64,000 nucleotides of DNA, taken from the NCBI RefSeq assembly GCF_019192965.1, contig NZ_JAHTKU010000021.1:1-64000 (forward strand). The letters run 5' to 3'. Shown here one piece after another: positions 1 through 7,853 of this stretch. The stretch's first letter is position 1. The number at the start of each line of letters is the position of its first letter. Made by a program: the position numbers and the translations under genes. Below the pieces are notes generated by a model. That model did no database searches. It was not told where the DNA came from and worked only from the letters and a program-made list of their open reading frames with translations. The DNA is from Nocardioides daeguensis. GTDB taxonomy: Bacteria > Actinomycetota > Actinomycetes > Propionibacteriales > Nocardioidaceae.

Positions 1-26
1 CTGTCCGAAGGATCCATGGCGAAGCT

Positions 27-422
27 CTACGAGACCAGCGATACTGACCCCGTCGCCGCCATCGAGAGCAGCGACACGTAGGCACCGAGGATCACCTCAA
101 GCCCACCACCCCACGGGGCTCTGTCCGGATGGCCGATCTCCGGGCCTGCCACGTCTAGTCCGACCGCGCTCGGCGAGCGCACCGCCGCCTCGGTGACGGT
201 CCAGGAGACCGCAGGGTCGGAAGGGCGCATACAGCACACGATCAGGGCAGTGCTGGTACCAGTCGCGGCAGAGCCGGACTCAAGTCCTGCAGCGACAGCC
301 GAGATGACCTCGTCCAGGCTCAGGCCGCGGCGGGTGTGCAACTCGGGAGCGAAACGAGCCTCGCCATGAACAACGCCGTCTGCGTACCAATCCTCGACTA
401 GAAACTGCTGGTCGAAACAAGC
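27..422 (-). pseudogene. Adenosine deaminase remnant
   Basis: The open stretch has no usable start at its 5' end (an in-frame TGA lies at 423-425) and encodes a central piece of a classical adenosine/AMP deaminase. Recognisable blocks are DGVVHGEARFAPELH followed by RRGLSLDEVISAV, then a segment ending in GLDVAGPEIGHP, which match the middle of the amidohydrolase barrel. The N-terminal HxH metal ligands and the HAGE and later catalytic motifs are missing. After GHP the frame no longer resembles the family and stops at TAG near position 27. It therefore looks truncated at both ends and non-functional. The window edge is only 26 bases away, so continuation further left in another frame cannot be excluded. 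It lies beside tRNA-Thr in a stretch that otherwise lacks genes. Confidence 0.65.
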
Positions 423-539
423 TCAGACCTTTCGCCCTTCCGCCGCCACACCACTGTCACCCGCCCGCGCTTCCTGATCCAGGACAGCCAAGACGGGGCC
501 GGACACCCGCGGCCTCCTAAAGAGGCCAGCAGCCGAGCG

Positions 540-673
540 TGTTGCACGAACCTCATCCCGCCAAGAATGTCCACAACATCTGGGCCGTTTGGCTCCGTTT
601 CGGTCTACATGTAGTAGTCGAAACGACGTCGTTCGGGTTCGTGCAACAGGCTCAGCCGACGGTAAATTTACCG
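540..673. repeat. Palindrome-dense intergenic segment
   Basis: A 13-bp perfect inverted repeat (TGTTGCACGAACC at 540-552, its complement at 636-648) encloses about 83 bp. Inside and beside it are three perfect palindromes: CTACATGTAG (605-614), ACGACGTCGT (623-632) and CGGTAAATTTACCG (660-673), the last followed by a half copy GGCGGTAAAA near 688. The arrangement looks like a small mobile-element relic or a site recognised by dimeric proteins. No coding frame in it has recognisable content. Confidence 0.5.
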
Positions 674-894
674 CCGGAACGGTCTCTGGCGGTAAAAGGA
701 TCCCCTGCTCGCGGAGTCAACTGGTAGTGCAGGGCCGGACTGGGGCGGGGCTGGCCCCGGAGGCCTTTGGCCGACCACGTCACCCGCCCCGGCCTGAGCA
801 GGCGCCACCACACAGCCCACACACACGCCGACCCGCCCGGCACCGATATCTCGCCAGTAGTTCGCCACTGGCATCTCCCATGCCGGAAGCAGAA
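674..894. other. Gene-free stretch before the homopolymer block
   Basis: No convincing gene is seen between the palindrome segment and the G/C homopolymer tract. Several frames are open on both strands, but their products are proline/glycine/arginine-rich low-complexity strings typical of non-coding high-GC DNA. Together with 423-539 this forms most of a roughly 600-base gene-free stretch between the deaminase remnant and tRNA-Thr. Confidence 0.5.
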
Positions 895-1026
895 GTGGGG
901 GGGGGGGGGGGGGGCGGGGGGGGGGGGGCCCCCCGGGGGGGGGCGGGGGGGAGGGGAACCCCCGCCCCCCCCCCCGTCCCGCCGGCGGGGGGGGCCGGGC
1001 GCGGCCCCCCCGCCCCCCCCCCCCAC
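895..1026. other. G/C homopolymer block, probable sequencing or assembly artefact
   Basis: About 130 bases consist almost only of long G runs and then long C runs, with only scattered A and T. The longest G run is about 18 and several C runs exceed 10. Nothing else in the window resembles this. Such runs are typical of basecalling failure or a badly closed assembly gap, so the length and exact sequence should not be trusted. The order G-runs then C-runs would fold back on itself if real. Confidence 0.7.
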
Positions 1027-1034
1027 TTTTCTGA

Positions 1035-1106
1035 GCCGCCTGTCGGAATCGAACCGACGACCTAATCATTACGAGTGATTCGCTCTACCGACTGAGCTAA
1101 GGCGGC
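1035..1106 (-). tRNA. tRNA-Thr (anticodon CGU)
   Basis: The minus strand folds into a complete 72-nt cloverleaf. The acceptor stem GCCGCCT pairs with AGGCGGC, the D arm is GCTC...GAGC, the anticodon stem AATCA/TGATT carries loop CTCGTAA (anticodon CGT), and the T arm is GTCGG-TTCGATT-CCGAC. No CCA is encoded. Its 3' end faces the eroded gene-poor DNA at 1-1034, the usual side for integration of islands into tRNA genes. Confidence 0.95.
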
Positions 1107-1176
1107 GCCGCCACCTGTCAGGACAGGTGACCGCGGAAGCATACCGAGGTCACCGGCCGAGTGCGGAATCCGGGCC

Positions 1177-2724
1177 TCAGCAGGAGAGACCGTCCTGGGG
1201 GACCGTGCCCTCGAGCAGGTAGGCGTGGACCGCGTCATCGACGCAGGCATTGCCCTTGTTGTACGCCGTGTGGCCGTCGCCGTCGCGGCTGACGAGGACG
1301 CCGGACTCGAGCTGCTCGGCCATCGCGACCGCCTCGGCGTACGGCGTCGCCGGGTCGCGCGTCGTGCCGAGGACGACGATCGGCGCGGCGCCGGAGCCGT
1401 CGATCTTCAGGTCGGGCTCGTCGGTGGAGGCGAAGGGGATGCCGTTGCAGGCAGTCAGGCCCCAGGCGAACACCTCACCGAAGGTCGGCGAGGCCTTCTC
1501 GAACTCGGCGATGTTGGCCGGGACCTGGTCGGCGGTGATCGACCAGGGGTCGTCGAGGCAGTTGATGACCGAGATCGCCTCGAGGCTGTTGTCGGTGTAG
1601 GTGCCGTTCTCGCGGGAGCCGTAGAAGTCGGAGAGCTGCAGCAGGGTCGACCCGTCGCCCTTGAGGGCCTCCTGCAGGCCGTCGTCGAGGTAGGGCCAGT
1701 TGTCCTCGCTGTAGAGCGGCAGCACGATGCCGTAGAAGGCCAGGCCGATGGTCAGCTGGCGGCGCTCGGGGTCGTTGGTCGACAGCGCCTTGGCGTCGAT
1801 CGAGGCGAGCAGGTCCTGGATCGTGGTGATGCCGGCCTCGACAGTGGCGCCGAGGAAGCAACCGCCCGCGTCGACGCAGTTCTGCACGTACGAGCGCAGC
1901 GCGGTCTCGAAGCCCATGGCCTGGCTCAGCGCGCCCTCGCGCGGAGCCAGGGACGGGTCGACGGCGCCGTCGAGGACCAGCCGGCCGACCTGGTCGGGGA
2001 ACAGCTCGGCGTACGTCGCGCCGAGGCGGGTGCCGTAGGAGAAGCCGAAGTAGGCCAGCTGGTCCTCGCCGAGCGCCGAGCGCAGCACGTCCATGTCGCG
2101 GGCCGCCTCGACGGTGCTCACGTGGGGTCCGACCGCGCCCGAGCGGGCCGCGCAGCCGGTCCAGAACTGCTGGCTGTTCTCCTGGGCCGTCGCGACCTCC
2201 TCCGGGGTGTCCGGGTCGGGGTCGGCGGCGACGTAGGCGTCGAGGGCCTCGTCGGTCAGGCAGTCGACGGGCGCGGACTCGCCCGTGCCGCGGGGGTCGA
2301 AGCCGACGATGTCGTAGGCCGCCCGCAACTCGTCGGCGAAGTAGAAGTCGACGTTGTCGACCATGGTCGTGCCGGGCGCACCCGGACCGCCCGGGTTGAC
2401 CACGAGGGAGCCGATCCGCTCGCCCGTCGCGCGGGTGCGCTTGACGGCGAGCTTGATCGCGCCGTCGCCCGGCTGCTGGTAGTCGATCGGGACGTCGAGG
2501 GTGCCGCACTCGGCCTGGTCGCACCGCGTCCAGGTGATCTCCTGGTCGTAGAAGTCCTCGAGCGTGCGCCCGTCCGCGGCCGCGGTGGCCGCGGGCTCGT
2601 CTCCCGCGTCGGCCGGCTTGTCGGCGTCGTCGTCGCGGAGCAGCACGATGCCGATCCCGACCGCGCCGGCCAGCACCAGCGCCCACACGGTGACGACCGT
2701 GACGACCAGGGTCCGCTTGCTCAC
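1177..2724 (-). CDS. Secreted/anchored alpha/beta-hydrolase, tripeptidyl-aminopeptidase (TAP/Slp) family
   Basis: The product has 515 residues. An N-terminal hydrophobic segment (about 5-29) followed by an acidic/Ala-rich linker indicates an exported or membrane-anchored enzyme. The catalytic fold is an alpha/beta hydrolase of the Streptomyces TAP type, which releases tri- or dipeptides from protein N-termini. Visible features are the oxyanion region VNPGGPGAPG, DPRGTGES, the nucleophile elbow GFSYG (Ser near 229), the acid in GTTRDPATP (about 456) and His in GDGHTAYN (about 485). Cysteines in the C-terminal half are typical of the TAP-like C-terminal domain. It lies 22 nt downstream of holB and ends the tmk-holB unit. 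Substrate is not deducible. Assignment to the family is secure. Confidence 0.88.
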   Translation of the reverse strand: MSKRTLVVTVVTVWALVLAGAVGIGIVLLRDDDADKPADAGDEPAATAAADGRTLEDFYDQEITWTRCDQAECGTLDVPIDYQQPGDGAIKLAVKRTRATGERIGSLVVNPGGPGAPGTTMVDNVDFYFADELRAAYDIVGFDPRGTGESAPVDCLTDEALDAYVAADPDPDTPEEVATAQENSQQFWTGCAARSGAVGPHVSTVEAARDMDVLRSALGEDQLAYFGFSYGTRLGATYAELFPDQVGRLVLDGAVDPSLAPREGALSQAMGFETALRSYVQNCVDAGGCFLGATVEAGITTIQDLLASIDAKALSTNDPERRQLTIGLAFYGIVLPLYSEDNWPYLDDGLQEALKGDGSTLLQLSDFYGSRENGTYTDNSLEAISVINCLDDPWSITADQVPANIAEFEKASPTFGEVFAWGLTACNGIPFASTDEPDLKIDGSGAAPIVVLGTTRDPATPYAEAVAMAEQLESGVLVSRDGDGHTAYNKGNACVDDAVHAYLLEGTVPQDGLSC

Positions 2725-2746
2725 ACTTCGCTCCTCGGAGTGGGGA

Positions 2747-3898
2747 TCACCGCTGGGGTGCCTTCAACGCGACCATCATCGACTCCAGCGCCAAGGCCAC
2801 GGGCACGTTGAACTCGAGCATCTGCTCGCGGGCCTCGAAGATCCACCCGATCCTGCGCAGGTTGAGCTCGGGCGTGGAGGTCTCGACGATGGCCTCGACC
2901 TGGTCGCGGATCTCCTCGTTGACCAGCGCGCCGGGGGCGCCGCTGGCGAGCGCGATCGCGTCGCGGTAGACCGACATCAGGTCGCTCAGGCCGCGGTCGA
3001 CGACATCGAGGTGGCGCCGCTTGGCGCGGGTGCGCTGCCCCTTCTCGAGGGCGGCCAGCGCGGGGGCGTACTCGCGGGGGCGGCGGCCGCGCTCGACCAC
3101 GCCGTACGCCGCGTCGAGGTCGGTCTTCTCCCGGGCGTCGAGCTCGGCGGTGATCGCGTCGGCCTCGTCCTTCGCGGTCGAGGCGAGCCGGGTCGCGGCG
3201 TCCATGCAGCGCCCGAGCGTGGTCAGCCGCGCCGGCATCGACACCACCTCCTGGCGCCGCGAGCGCACGGCCTCGTCGAACGCGAGGGCGCGGGCCCGGC
3301 CGATGTGGCCCTGGCTCGCCCGGGCGGCATACCACGCCAGCGGCTCCGCCACGCCCCGCGCGAGCAGGAAGCCGGCGACCTCCTCGGCCGTGGGGGTCGA
3401 CAGGGTCACCAGCCGACAGCGGGAGCGGATGGTCGGCAGCACGTCCTCGACGGTCGGCGCGCAGAGCATCCACAGGGTGCGGCCGTTGGGCTCCTCGATC
3501 GCCTTCAGCAGGGCGTTGCAGGCCTGGTCGGTGAGCCGGTCGGCGTCCTCGACGATGAGGATCTGCCAGCGGTCGCCCATCGGGCTCAGCGACGCGCGGC
3601 GGACCAGGTCGCGGACCTCGTCGACGCCGATCGAGAGCTTCTCGGTGCGCACCACCGACACGTCGGCGTGGGAGCCGGCGAGCACCGTGTGGCAGTCGTG
3701 GCACCGGTCCGGACAGTCGGGGCCCAGGCCGCCCTGCCGGCACTGCAGCGCCGCGGCGAACGCGATCGCAGCGTTGGACCGACCCGAGCCGGGTGGCCCC
3801 GTGAACAGCCAGGCGTGGGTCATGCCGTGCCCGGCGACGGCCTGCTGCAGCGCCGTGATGACGTGGCGCTGCCCGACCAGGGTGTCCCAGACGGTCAC
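2747..3898 (-). CDS. holB: DNA polymerase III subunit delta'
   Basis: The 383-residue AAA+ clamp-loader subunit helps open the beta clamp onto primed DNA. The Walker A-like motif GPPGSGRS is at 34-41, and the four-cysteine zinc module is C53, C62, C66, C69, as in bacterial delta'/gamma subunits. Walker B-like LIVEDADRL, the ALLKAIEEP helix and the sensor-1/SRC stretch TIRSRCR follow in order. It starts with GTG that overlaps the tmk stop (GTGA), so the two are translationally coupled. The tmk-holB pair is a conserved bacterial arrangement. Length and motifs are normal. Confidence 0.95.
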   Translation of the reverse strand: MTVWDTLVGQRHVITALQQAVAGHGMTHAWLFTGPPGSGRSNAAIAFAAALQCRQGGLGPDCPDRCHDCHTVLAGSHADVSVVRTEKLSIGVDEVRDLVRRASLSPMGDRWQILIVEDADRLTDQACNALLKAIEEPNGRTLWMLCAPTVEDVLPTIRSRCRLVTLSTPTAEEVAGFLLARGVAEPLAWYAARASQGHIGRARALAFDEAVRSRRQEVVSMPARLTTLGRCMDAATRLASTAKDEADAITAELDAREKTDLDAAYGVVERGRRPREYAPALAALEKGQRTRAKRRHLDVVDRGLSDLMSVYRDAIALASGAPGALVNEEIRDQVEAIVETSTPELNLRRIGWIFEAREQMLEFNVPVALALESMMVALKAPQR

Positions 3899-4566
3899 GA
3901 CGTGCTCCTGGTGGCCCGGGCGAGCAGCGGCTCGACCCGGCCCGCGACCTGCTCGGCGATCTCCTCGATCGGGGCGCGGGCGTCGATGACGGCGTAGTGC
4001 TCGGGGTCGCGGCCGGCGAGGTCGAGGAACGAGCGGCGCACCCGCTGGTGGAACTCCAGGCCCTCCCCCTCGATCCGGTCCCGGCCCTCGAACCGGCCCA
4101 GGCCGGCCTCCGGCTCCAGGTCGAGCACGACGGTCAGGTGCGGCCGCAGGTCGCCGGTCGCCCAGCGCGAGACGTCCTCGAGCTCGGCCAGGTCGAGCGC
4201 GCGGCCAGCGCCCTGGTAGGCGAGGGTCGAGTCGACGTAGCGGTCGGTGATCACGACCTCACCGCGGGCCAGCGCCGGACGCACCAGCGTCTCGACGTGC
4301 TCGGCCTTGTCGGCGGCGTAGAGCAGGAACTCGGTCGTGGGGGCCAGCGCGCCCGTCTCCGGCGACAGCACGATCCGGCGCAGGTCCTTGCCGACCGGGG
4401 TGTCGCCGGGCTCGTGGGTGAGCCGGACGGCGTACCCCCGCGCCGTCAGTCGGTCGTGGAGCAGCCGTGACTGGGTCGACTTGCCGCCGCCCTCGCCGCC
4501 CTCGAAGCAGACGAAGACGCCCGTGTCGGCGTACCGGCCGGGCCAGCGCTGGGGCGAGGTCGTCAC
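3895..4566 (-). CDS. tmk: Thymidylate kinase
   Basis: The enzyme phosphorylates dTMP to dTDP with ATP. The P-loop is EGGEGGGKS (about residues 22-30 from this start). ITDRYVDSTLAYQG carries the DR(Y/H) base- and phosphate-binding motif, and the lid region and C-terminal helices follow. GTG at 4566 is chosen because it gives a 223-residue protein of normal length. An in-frame ATG at 4596 would add a basic extension with no family match. The stop overlaps holB by 4 nt. The 139-nt gap to topA upstream contains the paired palindrome element at 4633-4696. Confidence 0.94.
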   Translation of the reverse strand: MTTSPQRWPGRYADTGVFVCFEGGEGGGKSTQSRLLHDRLTARGYAVRLTHEPGDTPVGKDLRRIVLSPETGALAPTTEFLLYAADKAEHVETLVRPALARGEVVITDRYVDSTLAYQGAGRALDLAELEDVSRWATGDLRPHLTVVLDLEPEAGLGRFEGRDRIEGEGLEFHQRVRRSFLDLAGRDPEHYAVIDARAPIEEIAEQVAGRVEPLLARATRSTS

Positions 4567-4632
4567 GGGACGAAACCTACGAGACCGGTACGACACGTGC
4601 GACGGCCGGGTGGCGCGAGCCGACCACCGATC

Positions 4633-4696
4633 CGTTCGATCGAACGATCTGAGGGGATCTCGGACCGAGAACTCCCCCGAACCGTTCGATCGAACG
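4633..4696. repeat. Paired 14-bp palindrome element, 50-bp period (copy 1)
   Basis: Two identical palindromes CGTTCGATCGAACG lie at 4633-4646 and 4683-4696, exactly 50 bp apart. The 36-bp spacer runs from a GGGG tract through ATCTCGG to a CCCCC tract. Sequences flanking the pair (GACCACC on the left, GGTGGTC on the right) are also complementary, so the whole region can form a large cruciform or hairpin. It lies between the topA 3' end and tmk. A second copy with the same geometry is at 30858-30921. Confidence 0.85.
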
Positions 4697-4705
4697 ATCT
4701 GGTGG

Positions 4706-7414
4706 TCAGGACTTCTTCGCCGCCTTCTTCGCAGCCGCCTTCTTGGCGGGAGCCTTCTTGGCGGTGGTCTTCTTGGCCGTCGTCTTCTTCGCGGCGGTCT
4801 TCTTCGCGCCCCGCTTCGCGGCCTTCTTGGCCGGGCCCTTCGCCCGGCGCTCGGCGAGCAGCTCGGCGGCCCGCTCGAGGGTGATCGCCTCGACCGAGTC
4901 GTCCTTGCGCAGGGTGGCGTTGTACTCGCCGTCAGTGACGTACTCGCCGAACCGGCCGGCCTTCACCACGATCGGCTGGCCCGAGACCGGGTCGTTGCCG
5001 AGCTCCTTGAGCGGCGGGGCCGCGGCGGCGCGGCCGCGCTGCTTGGGCTGGCTGTAGATCTTGAGCGCCTCGTCGAGGGTGATCCCGAAGATCTGGTCCT
5101 CGCTGGCGAGCGAGCGGGAGTCGGTGCCCTTCTTGAGGTACGGGCCGTAGCGGCCGTTCTGGGCGGTGATCTCCTCGCCGTCCTCACCGGCGCCCACGAC
5201 CCGCGGCAGGGCCAGCAGCTTCACCGCGTCCTCGAGGGTGACCGTGTCGAGCGACATCGACTTGAACAGCGAGCCCGTCCTGGGCTTCGCCGACTTCGGC
5301 GCGTCCTCGGGCAGCACCTCGGTGACGTACGGCCCGAACCGGCCGTTCTTCGCCACGACCTGCAGGCCGGTCTCGGGGTGGACGCCGAGCTCGATCTCCT
5401 CGCCCGCCGGGTTGGCGAGCAGCTCCTTGGCCTTCTCGAGGGTCAGCTCGTCGGGCGGCAGGTCGTCGGGCACGTTGGCCCGCTTGCCCGCCGGGGCGCC
5501 GTCGTCGCCGGGACCCTCGAGGTACGGGCCGTACTTGCCGACCCGCAGGTCGATGCCGTCCGCCGGGTCCCCGACCGGGAACGTCGCCAGCGCCTTCGCG
5601 TCGATGTCGCCGAGGTCGTCGACCAGCCGCTTGAGGCCGGCGCGCTGGTCGGATCCGTAGTAGAACTCGGTCAGCTCCGCGACCCGGCTCTTGTCGCCAC
5701 GGGCGATGTCGTCGAGGACGTCCTCCATGCCGGCGGTGAACTGGTAGTCGATGAGCCGGGTGAAGTGCTCGGTCAGCAGTCGGACCACGGAGAACGCGAT
5801 CCAGGCCGGCACCAGCGCGGTGCCCTTCTTGTAGACGTAGCCGCGGTTGAGGATCGTCCCGATGATCGAGGCGTACGTCGAGGGCCGGCCGATCTGCCGG
5901 TCCTCGAGCTCCTTGATCAGCGTGGCCTCGGTGTAGCGGGCCGGCGGCTTGGTCTCGTGCCCGTTGGCGGACAGCGACGCGGCGGACACGGCGTCGCCCT
6001 CGGCCAGGTTCGGCAGCCGGGTCTCCTGGTCGTCCTTCGCGGCGTTGTCGTCAGTGCCCTCGACGTACGCCTTGAGGAACCCGTGGAAGGTGATCACGCG
6101 GCCGGACGCGGAGAAGACGACGTCCTCGCCACTCGAGGCGGCGCCGCCGAGGCGGATCGTCACCGACTGACCGACGGCGTCCTTCATCTGCGAGGCGACG
6201 GTGCGCATCCAGATCAGCTCGTAGAGCCGGAACTGGTCGCCGGTCAGGCCGGTCTGCGCGGGGGTGCGGAACGAGTCGCCCGCCGGGCGGATCGCCTCGT
6301 GCGCCTCCTGGGCGTTCTTGACCTTGCTCGCATAGGTGCGCGGCGCGTCGGGGAGGTACTCGGCGCCGTACAGCTCCTGCACCTGCGCCCTCGCCGCACC
6401 GATCGCGCTGCCCGACAGCGTGGTGCTGTCGGTACGCATGTAGGTGATGAAGCCGTTCTCGTAGAGCCGCTGGGCCACGCTCATCGTGACCGAGGCGCTC
6501 ATGCCGAGCTTGCGGCTGGCCTCCTGCTGGAGCGTGGTGGTGCGGAACGGCGCGTACGGCGAGCGACGGTACGGCTTGGCCTCGACCGAGCGGACGTCGT
6601 ACGCCGTGTCGGCGAGCGCCGCGACGAGGGCCTCGGCCCGGCGCTGGTCGAGGTGGACGACGTCGGCCTTGGCCTTGAGCTGACCGTCCTGGCCGAAGTT
6701 GGTGCCGGACGCGACCCGGGTGCCGTCGATCGTGTGCAGCTTGGCGGGGAACATCCGCTGGTCGTGCTTGCTGCCGGCGTCGAAGGTGCCCTCGAGGTCC
6801 CAGTAGGAAGCGACCTTGAAGGCCATCCGCTCCTTCTCGCGGTCGACCACCAGGCGGGTCGCGACGGACTGCACGCGGCCCGCGGACAGGCCGGACATGA
6901 CCTTGCGCCACAGCACGGGCGAGACCTCGTAGCCGTAGAGGCGGTCGAGGAGCCGGCGGGTCTCCTGGGCCTCGACGAGGTCCATGTCGAGCTCGCGCGG
7001 GTTGGCGGCGGCCTCCTGGATGGCGGCCTTGGTGATCTCGTGGAAGACCATCCGCTTGACGGGGATGTTCTTCGGCTTCAGCTCGTCGAGGAGGTGCCAG
7101 GCGATCGCCTCTCCCTCGCGGTCCTCATCGGTGGCGAGGAAGAGCTCGTCGGCGTCCTTGAGCAGGCTCTTGAGCTTGGAGATGTGGCTCTTCTTGTCGC
7201 GGGGCACGACGTAGTAGGGCTCGAACCCGTTCTCGACGTCGATCGCGAGCCGCCCCCACGGCTTGTCCTTGATCCTGGCCGGGGTGTCGGCCGCGTTGTT
7301 GGGCAGGTCACGGATGTGGCCGATGGAGGACTCGACGACGTAGCCGTCGCCGAGGTAGCCGCCGATGGTGCGGGCCTTCGCCGGCGACTCGACGATCACC
7401 AACTTGTGGGACAC
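4706..7414 (-). CDS. topA: DNA topoisomerase I (type IA)
   Basis: The 902-residue enzyme relaxes negative supercoils. The TOPRIM domain starts at residue 6 (IVESPAKA) with the acidic DEDRE triad at 96-100. The active-site tyrosine is in FITYMRTDS near residue 324, with the domain II-III arch around it. The C-terminal half contains repeated non-zinc TOPRIM-C modules (GRFGPYV/GRYGPYL-type repeats), the actinobacterial form without zinc ribbons. The last about 40 residues are a Lys/Ala tail of KKxxAKK repeats, as in mycobacterial and Streptomyces TopA where it supports processive strand passage. The start ATG gives the expected MSHKLVIVESPAKA. It is transcribed toward tmk. Confidence 0.97.
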   Translation of the reverse strand: MSHKLVIVESPAKARTIGGYLGDGYVVESSIGHIRDLPNNAADTPARIKDKPWGRLAIDVENGFEPYYVVPRDKKSHISKLKSLLKDADELFLATDEDREGEAIAWHLLDELKPKNIPVKRMVFHEITKAAIQEAAANPRELDMDLVEAQETRRLLDRLYGYEVSPVLWRKVMSGLSAGRVQSVATRLVVDREKERMAFKVASYWDLEGTFDAGSKHDQRMFPAKLHTIDGTRVASGTNFGQDGQLKAKADVVHLDQRRAEALVAALADTAYDVRSVEAKPYRRSPYAPFRTTTLQQEASRKLGMSASVTMSVAQRLYENGFITYMRTDSTTLSGSAIGAARAQVQELYGAEYLPDAPRTYASKVKNAQEAHEAIRPAGDSFRTPAQTGLTGDQFRLYELIWMRTVASQMKDAVGQSVTIRLGGAASSGEDVVFSASGRVITFHGFLKAYVEGTDDNAAKDDQETRLPNLAEGDAVSAASLSANGHETKPPARYTEATLIKELEDRQIGRPSTYASIIGTILNRGYVYKKGTALVPAWIAFSVVRLLTEHFTRLIDYQFTAGMEDVLDDIARGDKSRVAELTEFYYGSDQRAGLKRLVDDLGDIDAKALATFPVGDPADGIDLRVGKYGPYLEGPGDDGAPAGKRANVPDDLPPDELTLEKAKELLANPAGEEIELGVHPETGLQVVAKNGRFGPYVTEVLPEDAPKSAKPRTGSLFKSMSLDTVTLEDAVKLLALPRVVGAGEDGEEITAQNGRYGPYLKKGTDSRSLASEDQIFGITLDEALKIYSQPKQRGRAAAAPPLKELGNDPVSGQPIVVKAGRFGEYVTDGEYNATLRKDDSVEAITLERAAELLAERRAKGPAKKAAKRGAKKTAAKKTTAKKTTAKKAPAKKAAAKKAAKKS

Positions 7415-7520
7415 GGGGACCTTCTCTGCTACTCGTGCGCTGCCTGATTCGGCGGTTCACGGTAGCGCGTGCTGTCGAGCGCCGTCGCGAGCGGCGTCCA
7501 GAGTGGTCGTCCGCGACCCC

Positions 7521-7846
7521 GCTGGTCGAGGTGCGAGGCGCCCCGGCGCCGAGCCTCGAGACCACGCGAACCCGCTCGTCGGCCAGCGGGCGTGACCACG
7601 TCCCCGGCACCAGGTCCGGGCGGTTTCGAGGCTCCTCGCTGGCGCTCGTCGCACCTCAACCACCGGAGCAGGCCTCGCCGGTGGTTGAGGTGCGAGCGCC
7701 AGCGAGCCACCTGCCGCGCTGCCGGAACCCGCCCGGGCACAGTTCGTGTCTGTGGGCCCGGAGGTTTCGAGGCTCCTCGCTGGCGCTCGTCACACCTCAA
7801 CCACCGGACCAGGCTCCTCGCTGGCGCTCGTCGCACCTCGACCAGC
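7521..7846. repeat. Array of five family-A palindromic repeats
   Basis: The gap between topA and the DUF2510 gene (7415-7853) carries five copies or part-copies of one repeat: about 7521-7563, 7622-7664, 7680-7708, 7763-7805 and 7811-7846, in both orientations. The full unit begins GGTGGTTGAGGTGCGA, has the central core GAGCGCCAGCGA and ends TCGAAACCACC, so the ends are complementary. No gene is seen here. The topA promoter must lie in 7415-7520. Confidence 0.88.
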
Positions 7847-7853
7847 GGGAGGG

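Noticed and set aside
1225..2811. Long open frame antisense to the peptidase gene
   Set aside because: Its product is Arg/Gly/Val-rich without motifs. Such frames arise opposite high-GC genes and the opposite strand encodes a clear family member.
4337..7447. More than 1000-codon open frame antisense to topA and tmk
   Set aside because: No start context, domain or composition of a real protein. It is an antisense shadow of topA.
7521..7846. CRISPR array
   Set aside because: Repeats occur in both orientations, vary in length, lack uniform spacers and have no cas genes nearby.
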